From Lachnoclostridium sp. UBA903 (lineage in GTDB: Bacteria > Bacillota > Clostridia > Lachnospirales > Lachnospiraceae): DNA of 40,382 nt. The notes beneath the pieces are model-generated. The model ran no database searches and was not told the origin of the DNA. It was given only the letters and a program-made list of their open reading frames with translations. Made by a program: the position numbers and the translations under genes. Shown here piece after piece: positions 22,651 through 30,920 of this stretch (its first letter is position 1; each line of letters opens with the position of its first letter). The DNA lies in the NCBI GenBank assembly GCA_002294045.1, contig DBEP01000048.1:1-40382 (forward strand). The letters run 5' to 3'.

Positions 22651-23985
22651 ATGAAATTTTTAGTTACAGGTGACGCGCTGTTTTCCAGCAGTAACTTATA
22701 TAAAACCATTGACCCGAATCTACTCAAGCTACTGCATGAGGCCGATGAGGTATTTACGAACGCTGAATTTGTAACGCCCCGTAAGAATACCGCTCCGGCT
22801 TCCCAAAGAGGCTACCAGACAAGTGTGCGCCCCAAAGCGCTGAATGAATTTATTAAGCTCAATATTCGTTATGTCAGCTTTGCGAATAACCATACAGGGG
22901 ACTACGGAACGGAGGGAATTGTCGATACTCTGGAAGAAGCGCACAGCCGTGGGCTGATTCCTTTGGGAGTGGGACTGAGCCTGTACGATGCCCGCAAGCC
23001 GGTGTTTATTGATACACCGGATGGCCGGATTGCTGTCATTACTGTTGATGTAACGAGAAGCGAGGTTTTTGCCGCATCCAATCCCGGGAACGGGGTGCCG
23101 GGCCGCCCGGGAGTGAATCCTCTTCGGTGGTCGCGGACTTATGTGGTGAACCCCCAGGATTTTGAAACCATAAAGGAGATTAGCCGGCGTATCGGTATTG
23201 CTTCCAGTATGGAGGAAGGCAAACGGATCGAAACCTTTAAAGACAATTCGGAGAACCAGTATACCTTCGGTTCCCTGTTTGAGGGGTATCTTACCTTTGA
23301 AAAAGGAGAGTTACCCCGTGTCAGGACAAGAGCAAAGGAAGAGGACCAAAAGGAAATTCTTCGCTCCATCAAGGATGCCGGCGAACGCAGTGACTTTGTT
23401 TTTGTAAACCTGCATACGCATGAGGGAGAAAATGAAAACTGGTATTCCGATTATCCGGCGGAGTTTATTGAAGCTTTTGCCCATTGTGCAATTGATGCAG
23501 GAGCGGATTGTGTTTTCGGGCATGGTGCGCATTTTACCCGCGGAGCGGAATTGTATCATGGTCAGCCGATTTTCTACAACCTGGGCAGTCTGTTTATGGA
23601 ATTTGAAGCGGGAGAATCCATTATTTCCCCCGAAATGTTTACGGCCTATGGATATGCGGAAAATGAGGCTCCGTCCACCTTGCATAAAAACAGAACCAAG
23701 GACGGTCAGGGAAATTGGCAGGGTTTTTATAGTGACAGGAAGTTTTCTGAGAACTTTTTAGTCCTGTTTCATATCAACCGTGATGAAAAACGTTTTGATT
23801 ATGAATTGATTCCAATTGATTTGCGGCTTACCGACCCTTTAGTGACAAAACGCGGCCTGCCCGTATTAGGAACAAAAGAAGTTACGGTGTCTCTTATTGA
23901 ACGGTTGAATCAAATCAGCAAAGAGCGGTACAAAACAGAAATTGTGTACGAGGACGGACGTTTGACCCTGAAAGAGCTAAGATAA
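22651..23985 (+). CDS. CapA-family (PGA_cap) metallophosphoesterase-like protein
   Basis: A 444-residue CapA/PgsA-like protein. Hallmarks are the N-terminal TGDALFSSSN, FTNAEFVTP (the Asn-x-Glu metal site), FANNHTGDYG (Asn-His), VNLHTHEGEN and GHGAHFTRGAELYHG, the last His-containing loop, then FYNLGSLFME. In capsule systems this family takes part in poly-gamma-glutamate synthesis, but here there is no CapB/C, no signal peptide and no membrane anchor. The gene sits 15 bp after an amino-acid-binding lipoprotein and before its permease and ATPase. A cytosolic hydrolytic role on the imported compound is the simplest inference. AAGAGG precedes the ATG. Confidence 0.85.
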   Translation: MKFLVTGDALFSSSNLYKTIDPNLLKLLHEADEVFTNAEFVTPRKNTAPASQRGYQTSVRPKALNEFIKLNIRYVSFANNHTGDYGTEGIVDTLEEAHSRGLIPLGVGLSLYDARKPVFIDTPDGRIAVITVDVTRSEVFAASNPGNGVPGRPGVNPLRWSRTYVVNPQDFETIKEISRRIGIASSMEEGKRIETFKDNSENQYTFGSLFEGYLTFEKGELPRVRTRAKEEDQKEILRSIKDAGERSDFVFVNLHTHEGENENWYSDYPAEFIEAFAHCAIDAGADCVFGHGAHFTRGAELYHGQPIFYNLGSLFMEFEAGESIISPEMFTAYGYAENEAPSTLHKNRTKDGQGNWQGFYSDRKFSENFLVLFHINRDEKRFDYELIPIDLRLTDPLVTKRGLPVLGTKEVTVSLIERLNQISKERYKTEIVYEDGRLTLKELR

Positions 23986-24033
23986 CGAAACTGTCCGCCC
24001 GGGTCGAAAAATCTAGAAGGAATGGAGTGTCCT

Positions 24034-24792
24034 ATGGGAAAAATTTTTGATATCAACGCGGTTTTCACATCAATTCCCAGACTGTTAAAGGTTCTTCCTG
24101 TGAGCCTGGAAATAACCTTTATTTCCATGATTGTAGGCCTTGTATTAGGCTTGATATTTGCGGTAATTCGTATTAAAAAAATTCCGGTTCTTAGACAAAT
24201 TATTGTGGTTTTTATTTCGTTTATACGGGGAACTCCCATGATAGTACAGCTTTATTTGACTTATAACGGAATTCCTCTTCTTTTAAAATTTATTAATGCG
24301 CAGTATGGGACGAGTTATAATATCAATGCGGTGCCTGCCATGCTTTTTGTTTTGGTCACCTTTGCTTTTAATGAAGCCGCTTATAATTCAGAAACCATTC
24401 GTGCGGCTCTGCAGTCGGTAAATAAGGGGCAAATTGAAGCTGCCGAATCTTTGGGCATGACGTATTTTCAAGTATTAAAACGAGTGATTCTTCCCGAGGC
24501 ACTTGTCGTTGCCATTCCGCCGCTTGGGAATGCCTTGATCGGATTGTTGAAAGGAACCTCATTGGCATTTGTGGCGGGGGTTATAGAAATGACGGCGCAA
24601 GGCAAGATTATCTCCGGAAGCACCTTTCGTTTCTTTGAGGTCTATCTTGCACTGGCAATTATTTATTGGGCGCTGACGATTATAATTGAACAAATTCTTC
24701 GGTTGCTGGAGAAAAAGCTTTCGATTCCGGAGCCGGGCCAGAAAAATAAAACCCGCGGCCGTTTGTTTTCATTTACAAGGAGTGATATTTAA
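24034..24792 (+). CDS. amino-acid ABC transporter permease (HisM/GlnP type)
   Basis: A 252-residue membrane protein. The polar-amino-acid permease signature SLEITFISMIVGLVLGLI comes first, FISFIRGTPMIVQLYL follows, and the ATPase-coupling EAA loop is AALQSVNKGQIEAAESLGMT then FQVLKRVILPEAL. About five transmembrane helices are seen. The start at 24034 is favoured because GGAG lies 6 bases upstream; the in-frame ATG at 24022 overlaps that site. Its stop codon abuts the ATPase start, so the two are translationally coupled. Confidence 0.9.
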   Translation: MGKIFDINAVFTSIPRLLKVLPVSLEITFISMIVGLVLGLIFAVIRIKKIPVLRQIIVVFISFIRGTPMIVQLYLTYNGIPLLLKFINAQYGTSYNINAVPAMLFVLVTFAFNEAAYNSETIRAALQSVNKGQIEAAESLGMTYFQVLKRVILPEALVVAIPPLGNALIGLLKGTSLAFVAGVIEMTAQGKIISGSTFRFFEVYLALAIIYWALTIIIEQILRLLEKKLSIPEPGQKNKTRGRLFSFTRSDI

Positions 24793-25545
24793 ATGATAAA
24801 GGTAAGTCATTTGTCAAAGTCCTTTCATAATAACTTAATTCTGGATGATCTGTCGGTTGAAATTGAAAAGGGAGATGTGGTGGCGCTGATTGGTTCATCA
24901 GGTGCCGGAAAGTCCACTTTTCTACGTTCCCTGAATTGCCTGGAAAAGGCGAATAAAGGTGAGCTTGACCTGGATGGATTCAAGGTGGATTTCACCAGAA
25001 TTACGAACAAGCAGCGTCTGGAGCTCCGGCAGCAGACCGCCATGGTTTTCCAGCATTTTAATCTTTTCCCGTATCGGACAGCTCTTGAAAATGTAAAAGA
25101 AGGATTAAAAATTGTAAAAAAAATGAGTGACAGCGAAGCTAATAGAATCGCTGCGGAACAGTTGGAACAGGTGGGGCTTTCCGACCGCGCGCATTATTAT
25201 CCCAAGCATATGTCCGGGGGACAGCAGCAACGTGTCGGGATTGCCCGTGCGCTTGCCATGCAGCCCAAACTGCTGTTGGTTGACGAACCGACCTCCGCTC
25301 TTGATCCCGAGCTGGTGGAGGAGGTGCTGCAAACCATTAAAAGAACAGCCGCAGGCGGCCAAACTATGATTCTCGTTTCCCACGAAATGAATTTTGTATA
25401 TGAAGTTGCAAACAAGGTTCTTTTTTTGGACCAAGGAAAAATTATTGAGGAAGGAACTCCCAACGAGGTATTTAATCACCCGAAGTCACAGCGGACAAAA
25501 GAGTTTCTTCAAAATTATTATCGAATTAAAACAAACAACAATTGA
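24793..25545 (+). CDS. amino-acid ABC transporter ATP-binding protein (GlnQ/HisP type)
   Basis: A 250-residue ABC ATPase. All motifs are present: Walker A GSSGAGKST (near residue 35), Q-loop VFQHFNLFPYRT, signature MSGGQQQRVGIARAL, Walker B LLLVDEPTSALDPE and the H-loop SHEMNF. The HFNLFPYRT Q-loop is typical of the polar amino-acid group. It follows the permease without a gap and ends the operon before a strong terminator. It energises uptake by the lipoprotein and permease of the same cluster. Confidence 0.95.
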   Translation: MIKVSHLSKSFHNNLILDDLSVEIEKGDVVALIGSSGAGKSTFLRSLNCLEKANKGELDLDGFKVDFTRITNKQRLELRQQTAMVFQHFNLFPYRTALENVKEGLKIVKKMSDSEANRIAAEQLEQVGLSDRAHYYPKHMSGGQQQRVGIARALAMQPKLLLVDEPTSALDPELVEEVLQTIKRTAAGGQTMILVSHEMNFVYEVANKVLFLDQGKIIEEGTPNEVFNHPKSQRTKEFLQNYYRIKTNNN

Positions 25546-25564
25546 TGTAATAAACTTTAACCAA

Positions 25565-25606
25565 AAAAGTAAAAGAACAGGCTAAACGGTCTGTTCTTTT
25601 ACTTTT
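25565..25606. terminator. strong terminator after the amino-acid ABC operon
   Basis: AAAAGTAAAAGAACAG and CTGTTCTTTTACTTTT form a perfect 16-bp stem around GCTAAACGGT. The A- and T-rich outer arms make it work on either strand, so it may also end the small minus-strand frame at 25610. Confidence 0.85.
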
Positions 25607-25609
25607 CAC

Positions 25610-25798
25610 CTATTTTGTATAGCTATAAAAATCGGTGGCACATTCTGTGTCAAAGTATACTGCCAGAATATAAATAGTATTGGAATCCTTTACATATAAA
25701 TCCAGGAATCTCATGTCTTGAATGCCAAATGGCTTTTGTGCATAGAAATATTCAATGGAAAGAGTAACGATAATAATTATCATTTTATGGTATTGCAT
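25610..25798 (-). CDS. short unknown frame, possibly a gene fragment
   Basis: A 62-residue frame with AAAGGA 7-8 bases before its ATG, a hydrophobic start and a C-terminal DMRFLDLYVKDSNTIYILAV that looks protein-like rather than random. I do not recognise a family. It fills most of the gap between the ABC operon and ahpC and ends at the shared bidirectional terminator. It may be a real small protein, a relic, or chance. Confidence 0.3.
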   Translation of the reverse strand: MQYHKMIIIIVTLSIEYFYAQKPFGIQDMRFLDLYVKDSNTIYILAVYFDTECATDFYSYTK

Positions 25799-25848
25799 TT
25801 TATTTCCTTTTATGCTATTATATTAATCGTATTAGTAATCATTATTAT
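25769..25848. promoter_or_regulatory. Fur/PerR-like boxes upstream of ahpC
   Basis: GATAAT-A-ATTATC at 25769-25781 is a perfect 13-bp inverted repeat of the Fur/PerR type, and TTAGTAAT-C-ATTATTAT at 25832-25848 is a second, imperfect 7-1-7-like repeat. PerR control of peroxiredoxin genes is well known in Firmicutes; the assignment here is inference. Confidence 0.5.
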
Positions 25849-25877
25849 TATTGTTTATCTATAGGAGGTAAAAATTA

Positions 25878-26441
25878 ATGTCATTAATTGGAAAAGAAAT
25901 AGCTGATTTTAAAGTACAGGCTTATCAACAGGGAGCATTTAAGGCCGTAACCAAAGAGGATGTTTTAGGAAAGTGGTCCATATTCTTCTTTTATCCGGCA
26001 GACTTTACCTTTGTGTGCCCCACTGAGCTGGAGGATTTACAGGATAATTATGAAGAGTTTAAAAAAATAGACTGTGAAGTTTATTCCGTATCCTGCGATA
26101 CCCATTTTGTTCATAAGGCCTGGTCAGATGCATCCGCCAGAATAAAGAAGCTGCAATATGTAATGCTGGCGGACCCTACCCATGCTCTTGCAAAAGATTT
26201 TGAGGTATTAATCGAAGATGACGGTGTGGCCGAACGCGGTACATTTGTAGTAAATCCGGAAGGTAAAATTGTTGTTTACGAGGTAAATGCGGGTAATATC
26301 GGAAGAAATGCGGAAGAATTACTGAGAAAGGTAAAAGCAGCCCAGTTTGTTGCAGAGCACGGTGACGAGGTTTGCCCGGCAAAATGGGAACCGGGACAGG
26401 AAACCTTAAAGCCCAGCTTAGATTTGGTTGGCATGCTGTAA
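25878..26441 (+). CDS. ahpC: alkyl hydroperoxide reductase subunit C (2-Cys peroxiredoxin)
   Basis: A 187-residue typical 2-Cys peroxiredoxin. The peroxidatic cysteine is Cys47 in FYPADFTFVCPTE and the resolving cysteine Cys166 in HGDEVCPAKWEPG. SVSCDTHFVHKAW and a DPTHALAKDFEVL stretch complete the AhpC pattern. It reduces H2O2 and organic peroxides, with electrons from the flavoprotein encoded 11 bp downstream. AGGAGG lies ahead of the ATG. The operon is preceded by Fur/PerR-like boxes, which fits peroxide induction. Confidence 0.96.
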   Translation: MSLIGKEIADFKVQAYQQGAFKAVTKEDVLGKWSIFFFYPADFTFVCPTELEDLQDNYEEFKKIDCEVYSVSCDTHFVHKAWSDASARIKKLQYVMLADPTHALAKDFEVLIEDDGVAERGTFVVNPEGKIVVYEVNAGNIGRNAEELLRKVKAAQFVAEHGDEVCPAKWEPGQETLKPSLDLVGML

Positions 26442-26452
26442 GGTGACGGAAT

Positions 26453-28132
26453 ATGAAAGATATATATGACATTATTATTATTGGCGCTGGTCCGGCAGGA
26501 CTCAGCGCCGGAATTTACGCAGCAAGGGCAAAGTTTAAGGTTCTGATTATTGATAAAAACGATACCGGCGGCCAGATATCCCTTACCTCAGAAGTAGTAA
26601 ATTATCCCGGTGTGGGTAAAATATCCGGCTCTCAGCTGACTGCTTCCATGAGAAAACAGGCAGCTTATTTTGGAACGGAATTCTTATCGGCTGCGGTAAA
26701 AGAGGTTGATTTCAGCAAGGATATAAAAGAAATCCAGACAGATAAAGGAGAGCGAAAAGCCTTTGGCGTCATTATAGCAACAGGCGCCAACCCAAGAACC
26801 ATAGGGTTTATGGGGGAAAAAGAATTCAAGGGCAGAGGTGTGGCATATTGCGCTACCTGTGACGGGGAATTCTTTACCGGATTGGACGTATTTGTAATAG
26901 GAGCCGGTTTTGCCGCAGCTGAGGAAGCAATGTTTCTCACCCGGTATGCGAGAAAAGTAACGATAATTGCCAGAGAACCGGAGTTTACCTGTGTAAAATC
27001 CATTGCAGATAAAGTAATGGCTCATGATAAAATTGAGGTACGCTTTAATACGGAGGTATCGGAAGTCGGCGGAGACAATAACCTTAAATATGCCAGATTC
27101 ATTAACAATGTTACTAATGAAATATGGGAATACCGGGTAGAAGACAGCAAATCCACTTTTGGCGTATTTGTATTTGCCGGCTATGTACCGGCTTCCGGTC
27201 TGGTCAAAAACCATATAAAGCTGGATGAACAGGGATATATTCTTACCGATAATAAACTCCGGACAAATGTGGAGGGCGTATATGCGGCCGGTGATATCTG
27301 TGTAAAAGACTTAAGACAGGTAGTAACCGCAGTGTCGGACGGAGCCGTAGCGGCAACCAATCTGGAACGGTACGTGGATAATCTGCGCAATGAATACGGT
27401 ATTGTACGTGAGGATATCAAGCCCCTGAATAACTCGGAAAAGGAATTGATTTTAAACTCAGATACCGGTTCTGATACATCGGAGGAAGATACGGACGACG
27501 GTTTTATATCTTCCAAAATCAAAGGACAGTTGGCCCCCATCTTTGCCAAAATGGAAAAAAGAATAAAAATTGTAACCATACTGGACCCGTCGGATTCCAT
27601 GTCGGGAGAAGTGGAAGGATTTGCAAAGGAAGCGGCTCTTCTGACGGATAAAGTTAAGGTTGAGATTTACCAAAAAGGTGAAAACCGAACTCTGGAAGAG
27701 GCAGCGGACCTTTCTCTGTATCCGGCCATACTGCTGTGTAATGAAAATAATGAATATCTGGGGGCAGCTTTTCATGGAGTTCCGGGCGGACACGAATTCA
27801 ATTCTTTTATTCTTGCGCTGTATAATGCGGCAGGACCCGGTCAGCCAATGGACCCTGCCCTCCTTGAGGAGATACGGAGCATAGATAAAAAGGTAAATAT
27901 AAAGATAGCTGTTTCCTTATCCTGTACCATGTGCCCGGAGGTAGTCATGGGCGCTCAAAGGATTGCACTGGAGAATAAAAATGTAACGGCGGAGATGCTG
28001 GATCTGACCCACTACCAGGACCTTAAGGAAAAGTTCAGCATCATGAGTGTTCCCTGTATGATTATCAATGACAAAGTCCTGTCCTTCGGTAAGAAATCCA
28101 CGGAAGAAATATTAAAGGAAATCAGGGCATAA
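26453..28132 (+). CDS. TrxB-like flavoprotein with C-terminal thioredoxin-fold module (AhpF-type peroxiredoxin reductase)
   Basis: A 559-residue protein. Residues 1 to about 310 are a thioredoxin-reductase unit: FAD motif GAGPAGLSAG near residue 11, redox pair CATC at Cys133/Cys136, NADPH motif GAGFAAAEE and the second FAD motif VYAAGDIC. An acidic linker (about 325-350) follows. Residues about 355-559 form a double thioredoxin-fold module whose second half carries CTMC at Cys491/Cys494 and a cis-proline strand SVPCMIIN. Classical AhpF has this module at the N-terminus, so the domain order here is reversed. Its place 11 bp after ahpC indicates that it feeds electrons from NAD(P)H to AhpC. Confidence 0.92.
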   Translation: MKDIYDIIIIGAGPAGLSAGIYAARAKFKVLIIDKNDTGGQISLTSEVVNYPGVGKISGSQLTASMRKQAAYFGTEFLSAAVKEVDFSKDIKEIQTDKGERKAFGVIIATGANPRTIGFMGEKEFKGRGVAYCATCDGEFFTGLDVFVIGAGFAAAEEAMFLTRYARKVTIIAREPEFTCVKSIADKVMAHDKIEVRFNTEVSEVGGDNNLKYARFINNVTNEIWEYRVEDSKSTFGVFVFAGYVPASGLVKNHIKLDEQGYILTDNKLRTNVEGVYAAGDICVKDLRQVVTAVSDGAVAATNLERYVDNLRNEYGIVREDIKPLNNSEKELILNSDTGSDTSEEDTDDGFISSKIKGQLAPIFAKMEKRIKIVTILDPSDSMSGEVEGFAKEAALLTDKVKVEIYQKGENRTLEEAADLSLYPAILLCNENNEYLGAAFHGVPGGHEFNSFILALYNAAGPGQPMDPALLEEIRSIDKKVNIKIAVSLSCTMCPEVVMGAQRIALENKNVTAEMLDLTHYQDLKEKFSIMSVPCMIINDKVLSFGKKSTEEILKEIRA

Positions 28133-28452
28133 TCACTTAAAGAAATTTATATTTACTCTTTTCATTAAGTTTATTTAACATTTTTCTAAGCTTAACCGGC
28201 ACCGACGCTTCCATACGGCGGTTTTGGGTGAGTAATGGTGCCATGTTCTCAAAATTGCGGTGCAGCATGCCGCAAAGCCGGGCGTTCAGAGCGAAACAGT
28301 GAGTACAAATACAAGCATACGCCGTTTTCTCGACGTATCTCTTATTTTATGTTACAATACCTTTATGTTGGCAGGAACAAAGCCAAATAATTTGGCCTAA
28401 GGGGATATATAATCCGGCATAAATTTAAGGTGAGATAATTCGGGGGATGAAG
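28133..28452. other. gap between the AhpF-like gene and nth
   Basis: No gene is seen. It holds the diverged repeat at 28198-28310 and a perfect palindrome GCCAAAT-A-ATTTGGC at 28382-28396, a possible operator or small hairpin ahead of nth. TACAAT near 28353 could be a -10 box. Confidence 0.5.
28198..28310. repeat. diverged relative of the palindromic MITE-like family
   Basis: GTGCAGCATGCCGCAAAGCC followed by GGGCGTTCAGAGCG aligns with GCAGCATACCGTAAAGCG and GGGCATTCAGAACGG in the element at 39449-39611, at roughly 70 per cent identity by eye over about 65 bases. The outer inverted ends are not recognisable, so it is an old or different subfamily copy. Confidence 0.45.
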
Positions 28453-29109
28453 ATGACTAAAACGGAATTCGCTGCGCGGGCAGTCAAAATATTAAAAGAA
28501 CACTACCCTAAAACAACCTATTCACATAAATATACGGAACCGCTGCAGCTTTTGATTGCGGCCCGGCTTTCTGCAAGGTGTACCAATGTCCAGCTGCATA
28601 AAGCTACGCCGGCTTTATTTCAGCGTTATCCCACATTAGATGCATTTATCCTCAGTACACCGGAAGAAATAGAGACCTATATCCGCCCCTGCGGCTTATA
28701 TAAAATAAAGGCCCTCGATATTCATGCCATGTGTATAAAGTTAAAGGAAGAATTTAACGGAATGGTTCCGGATACCGTTGAGGAATTATTAAAACTGCCG
28801 GGTGTGGGGAGAAAAACAGCCAATCTGGTGGTAGGAGATGCTTTTCACAAGCCTGCTGTGGTGACGGATACGCATTGTATCCGGATATGCAGACGGCTTG
28901 GACTTACGGAGGGAGATAACCCGGTAAAAGTTGAGAAACAACTCTGGGCGATTTTACCGCCGGAAGAAGCCAATGATTTTTGTCACAGGCTTGTCGTACA
29001 TGGCCGGGGAGTCTGCCGTTCCAGGAATCCCAAATGCAGGGGCTGCTGTCTTAAAAAACTCTGCAGATATGAACAATCCCGGAAAGCTGATATATCTGAA
29101 AAGATTTAA
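28453..29109 (+). CDS. nth: endonuclease III
   Basis: A 218-residue DNA glycosylase/AP lyase for oxidised pyrimidines. The helix-hairpin-helix-GPD core is seen as LLKLPGVGRKTANLVVGDAF with the catalytic lysine in GRKTA, and the catalytic Asp in VVTDTHCIRI. The C-terminal 4Fe-4S ligands have the usual C-x6-C-x2-C-x5-C spacing (CRSRNPKCRGCCLKKLC). The start at 28453 fits a GGGGG ribosome binding site 6 bases upstream; an ATG two codons earlier (28447) overlaps that site. It is a single-gene unit, followed by a terminator. Confidence 0.95.
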   Translation: MTKTEFAARAVKILKEHYPKTTYSHKYTEPLQLLIAARLSARCTNVQLHKATPALFQRYPTLDAFILSTPEEIETYIRPCGLYKIKALDIHAMCIKLKEEFNGMVPDTVEELLKLPGVGRKTANLVVGDAFHKPAVVTDTHCIRICRRLGLTEGDNPVKVEKQLWAILPPEEANDFCHRLVVHGRGVCRSRNPKCRGCCLKKLCRYEQSRKADISEKI

Positions 29110-29165
29110 ATTAAGCTGCTGCGGTGCCGGCAAAAACAAATAATTAAATATTCAGGAACCTGCGG

Positions 29166-29212
29166 AGCTGTTGCAATAGTGATGAAAATTACTGTTGCGG
29201 CAGCTTTTTTTA
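29166..29212 (+). terminator. rho-independent terminator of nth
   Basis: AGCTGTTGCAATAGT and ACTGTTGCGGCAGCT pair over 15 bp with three G-U pairs and are followed by seven T. This is the clearest plus-strand terminator in the window. Confidence 0.85.
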
Positions 29213-29388
29213 TTCAATAGGAAATTGCATCCTATTGATAAAAACGCTCCGCGGGATGCGCATGACGCGCCAACGGAAGATTGTTACTAAAATGGCAGCG
29301 CGTCAGCGCCGGAGTCTGGCAAGCCAGACTCTTTCTTATTTTAGCGATAAGTTGTCATATTCCTTTTTTACGAAAAAGTTACCTCATG
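29213..29388. repeat. inverted-repeat-rich spacer between nth and the sugar transporter
   Basis: TGACGCGC and GCGCGTCA pair across 26 bases (about 29269-29310), and GAGTCTGGC/GCCAGACTC at 29312-29331 form a tight hairpin followed by TTTCTT. GC-rich bits inside AT-rich DNA suggest a small dispersed repeat. No gene is present. Confidence 0.4.
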
Positions 29389-29417
29389 TTGCGTGGAAAA
29401 GTTACTAATCCTATGAT
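29389..29417 (+). promoter_or_regulatory. candidate promoter of the sugar ABC operon
   Basis: TTGCGT at 29389-29394, a 17-base spacer and TATGAT at 29412-29417 lie about 70 bases before the lipoprotein start. It is a moderate match to the housekeeping consensus. Confidence 0.5.
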
Positions 29418-29484
29418 AAGATTGGGTTATGATAAAACTACTGCAGGAGTTTGATTCAGATAAATCAATTAGGAGGATATTCTT

Positions 29485-30825
29485 GTGAAAAAAAAAATAA
29501 TAAGTTTAATGCTGATAGCTATTATGCTTTTCTCTTTGGCAGCGTGTAGCGGGGGTAATAAGGAAGAGGCAAATAATCCTGCAGAGGGGACGGAAGCGGA
29601 TACGAACAAAGCCGGGGCAGGGGATACGGAAGCGGAAAAAGAAGTGACCTTATCTCTTATGGTAACTACAAGGCCGACTACGGATAATAAGGATTTTTAT
29701 CTGGACTGGCTTCCGGAGCTGGTAAAAGAAAAATATCCAAATATTAATATTGAAGTGGAACAGCTTCCCACCGACCAGTATAAGCAGACCGTCCGCTTAA
29801 AATTTGCAAGCGGGGAAGGACCGGATTTATTTACCTGGTGGGCCGGTCTTCAGGCGAAAGATTTGGTAGATGCGGGCTATGTAAAGGATTTATCCGATTT
29901 TTCACAGCTGGGCAAGTTTAAAAAGGAAATTGCGGATGCGTATGCTTTTGACGGGAAGAATTATGCCGTACCTTTAGGCAGCAGTTTTCTGACCACCTGG
30001 TATAACAAAGATGCATTTGCTAAGGCCGGTATAACAAAACTTCCTGAAAACTGGACGGAATTCCTGGAATGCTGCGAGAAATTAAAACAAGTTGGAATTA
30101 CACCAATTACGGCAGGCGACAAACAGTCCTTTGTAATTCAGTTTGGGATGTATCAGATAGGTGCTTCGGAAATATATGGGGATAACCCTGATTTTGACAA
30201 TAAATTATTCACGGGTGAAACCAAGTTTACGGATACAGTTTGGGTAAATACCGTTAAAAAATTCACCGAATTATATGAAAAGGGTTATGTTATCGAGGAT
30301 TCCCTCGGGCTGTCCCAGGAACAAAGCCGTCAGGCCTTCCTGGACGGCAAGGCTGCTATGATTTTTGACGGAAGTTTTGGTTATGATGCCCTGAACCGGC
30401 AGGGAGCCGTGGAATTTGAAAAGGGTATTTTCTGTATTCCTTCCAATGACGAAGGAAAGAAATTTGTTTATAATCTGACACCATCCAACGGTGTTTTTGT
30501 AAGTGCGTCGTCCCAAAAGCAGGATGCCATTGATAAAGTACTGGACTACTGGTTTACGGAAGGTACTTCCTTATTTGAAAAATGGACTTCAACAACCAGT
30601 GATATACCGTGCTATGAAGGAGTGGAAGACTCCAGGGAGCTTGTGAGGGAATATCTGGACAGATATAAAGAGGATCAGAGTATCTATAATTTGAATAATG
30701 CCTGGCCTGAAGGCGTAAGTGATATGATGTGTATCGTATTCCAGAACGTTATTTCCGGTAACGGAACACCAGAAGATGTCTGCCAGGGTATGCAGAATAA
30801 GTTTGATGAGCTGAACGGCAATTAA
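29485..30825 (+). CDS. carbohydrate ABC transporter substrate-binding lipoprotein
   Basis: A 446-residue SBP_bac_1-type protein. The signal peptide ends in lipobox LAAC (Cys at residue 21), followed by an acidic, Asn/Glu-rich tether. The mature protein shows YPNINIEVEQLPTDQYKQTV, GPDLFTWWAGLQAKDLVDAGYV, AVPLGSSFLTTWYNKDAFAKAGI and GKAAMIFDGSFGYDAL, all typical of family 1 sugar binders. The start is a GTG with AGGAGG 8 bases upstream. It leads an operon with two permeases; no ATPase is encoded here, so it probably uses a shared MsmK-type ATPase. Ligand unknown, perhaps a rhamnose-containing glycan piece given the GH downstream. Confidence 0.92.
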   Translation: MKKKIISLMLIAIMLFSLAACSGGNKEEANNPAEGTEADTNKAGAGDTEAEKEVTLSLMVTTRPTTDNKDFYLDWLPELVKEKYPNINIEVEQLPTDQYKQTVRLKFASGEGPDLFTWWAGLQAKDLVDAGYVKDLSDFSQLGKFKKEIADAYAFDGKNYAVPLGSSFLTTWYNKDAFAKAGITKLPENWTEFLECCEKLKQVGITPITAGDKQSFVIQFGMYQIGASEIYGDNPDFDNKLFTGETKFTDTVWVNTVKKFTELYEKGYVIEDSLGLSQEQSRQAFLDGKAAMIFDGSFGYDALNRQGAVEFEKGIFCIPSNDEGKKFVYNLTPSNGVFVSASSQKQDAIDKVLDYWFTEGTSLFEKWTSTTSDIPCYEGVEDSRELVREYLDRYKEDQSIYNLNNAWPEGVSDMMCIVFQNVISGNGTPEDVCQGMQNKFDELNGN

Positions 30826-30855
30826 ATAAAACCGGAAGACAGTAAATAAACGGAT

Positions 30856-30898
30856 AAGGCATTTGCAAATTTGAAGGGTTCATATTTGTAAATGCCTT
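30856..30898 (+). terminator. hairpin between binding-protein and permease genes
   Basis: AAGGCATTTGCAAAT and ATTTGTAAATGCCTT pair over 15 bp with one G-U pair. There is no long T-tract. Such a hairpin after the binding-protein gene usually stabilises or attenuates the transcript so that more binding protein than permease is made. Confidence 0.6.
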
Positions 30899-30920
30899 GC
30901 TTTATAGAAAGGAAGGCATT

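Noticed and set aside
30856..30920. Extension of the first sugar permease to a start at 30897
   Set aside because: That start lies in the right arm of the hairpin and has no ribosome binding site; AAGGAAGG supports the ATG at 30921.
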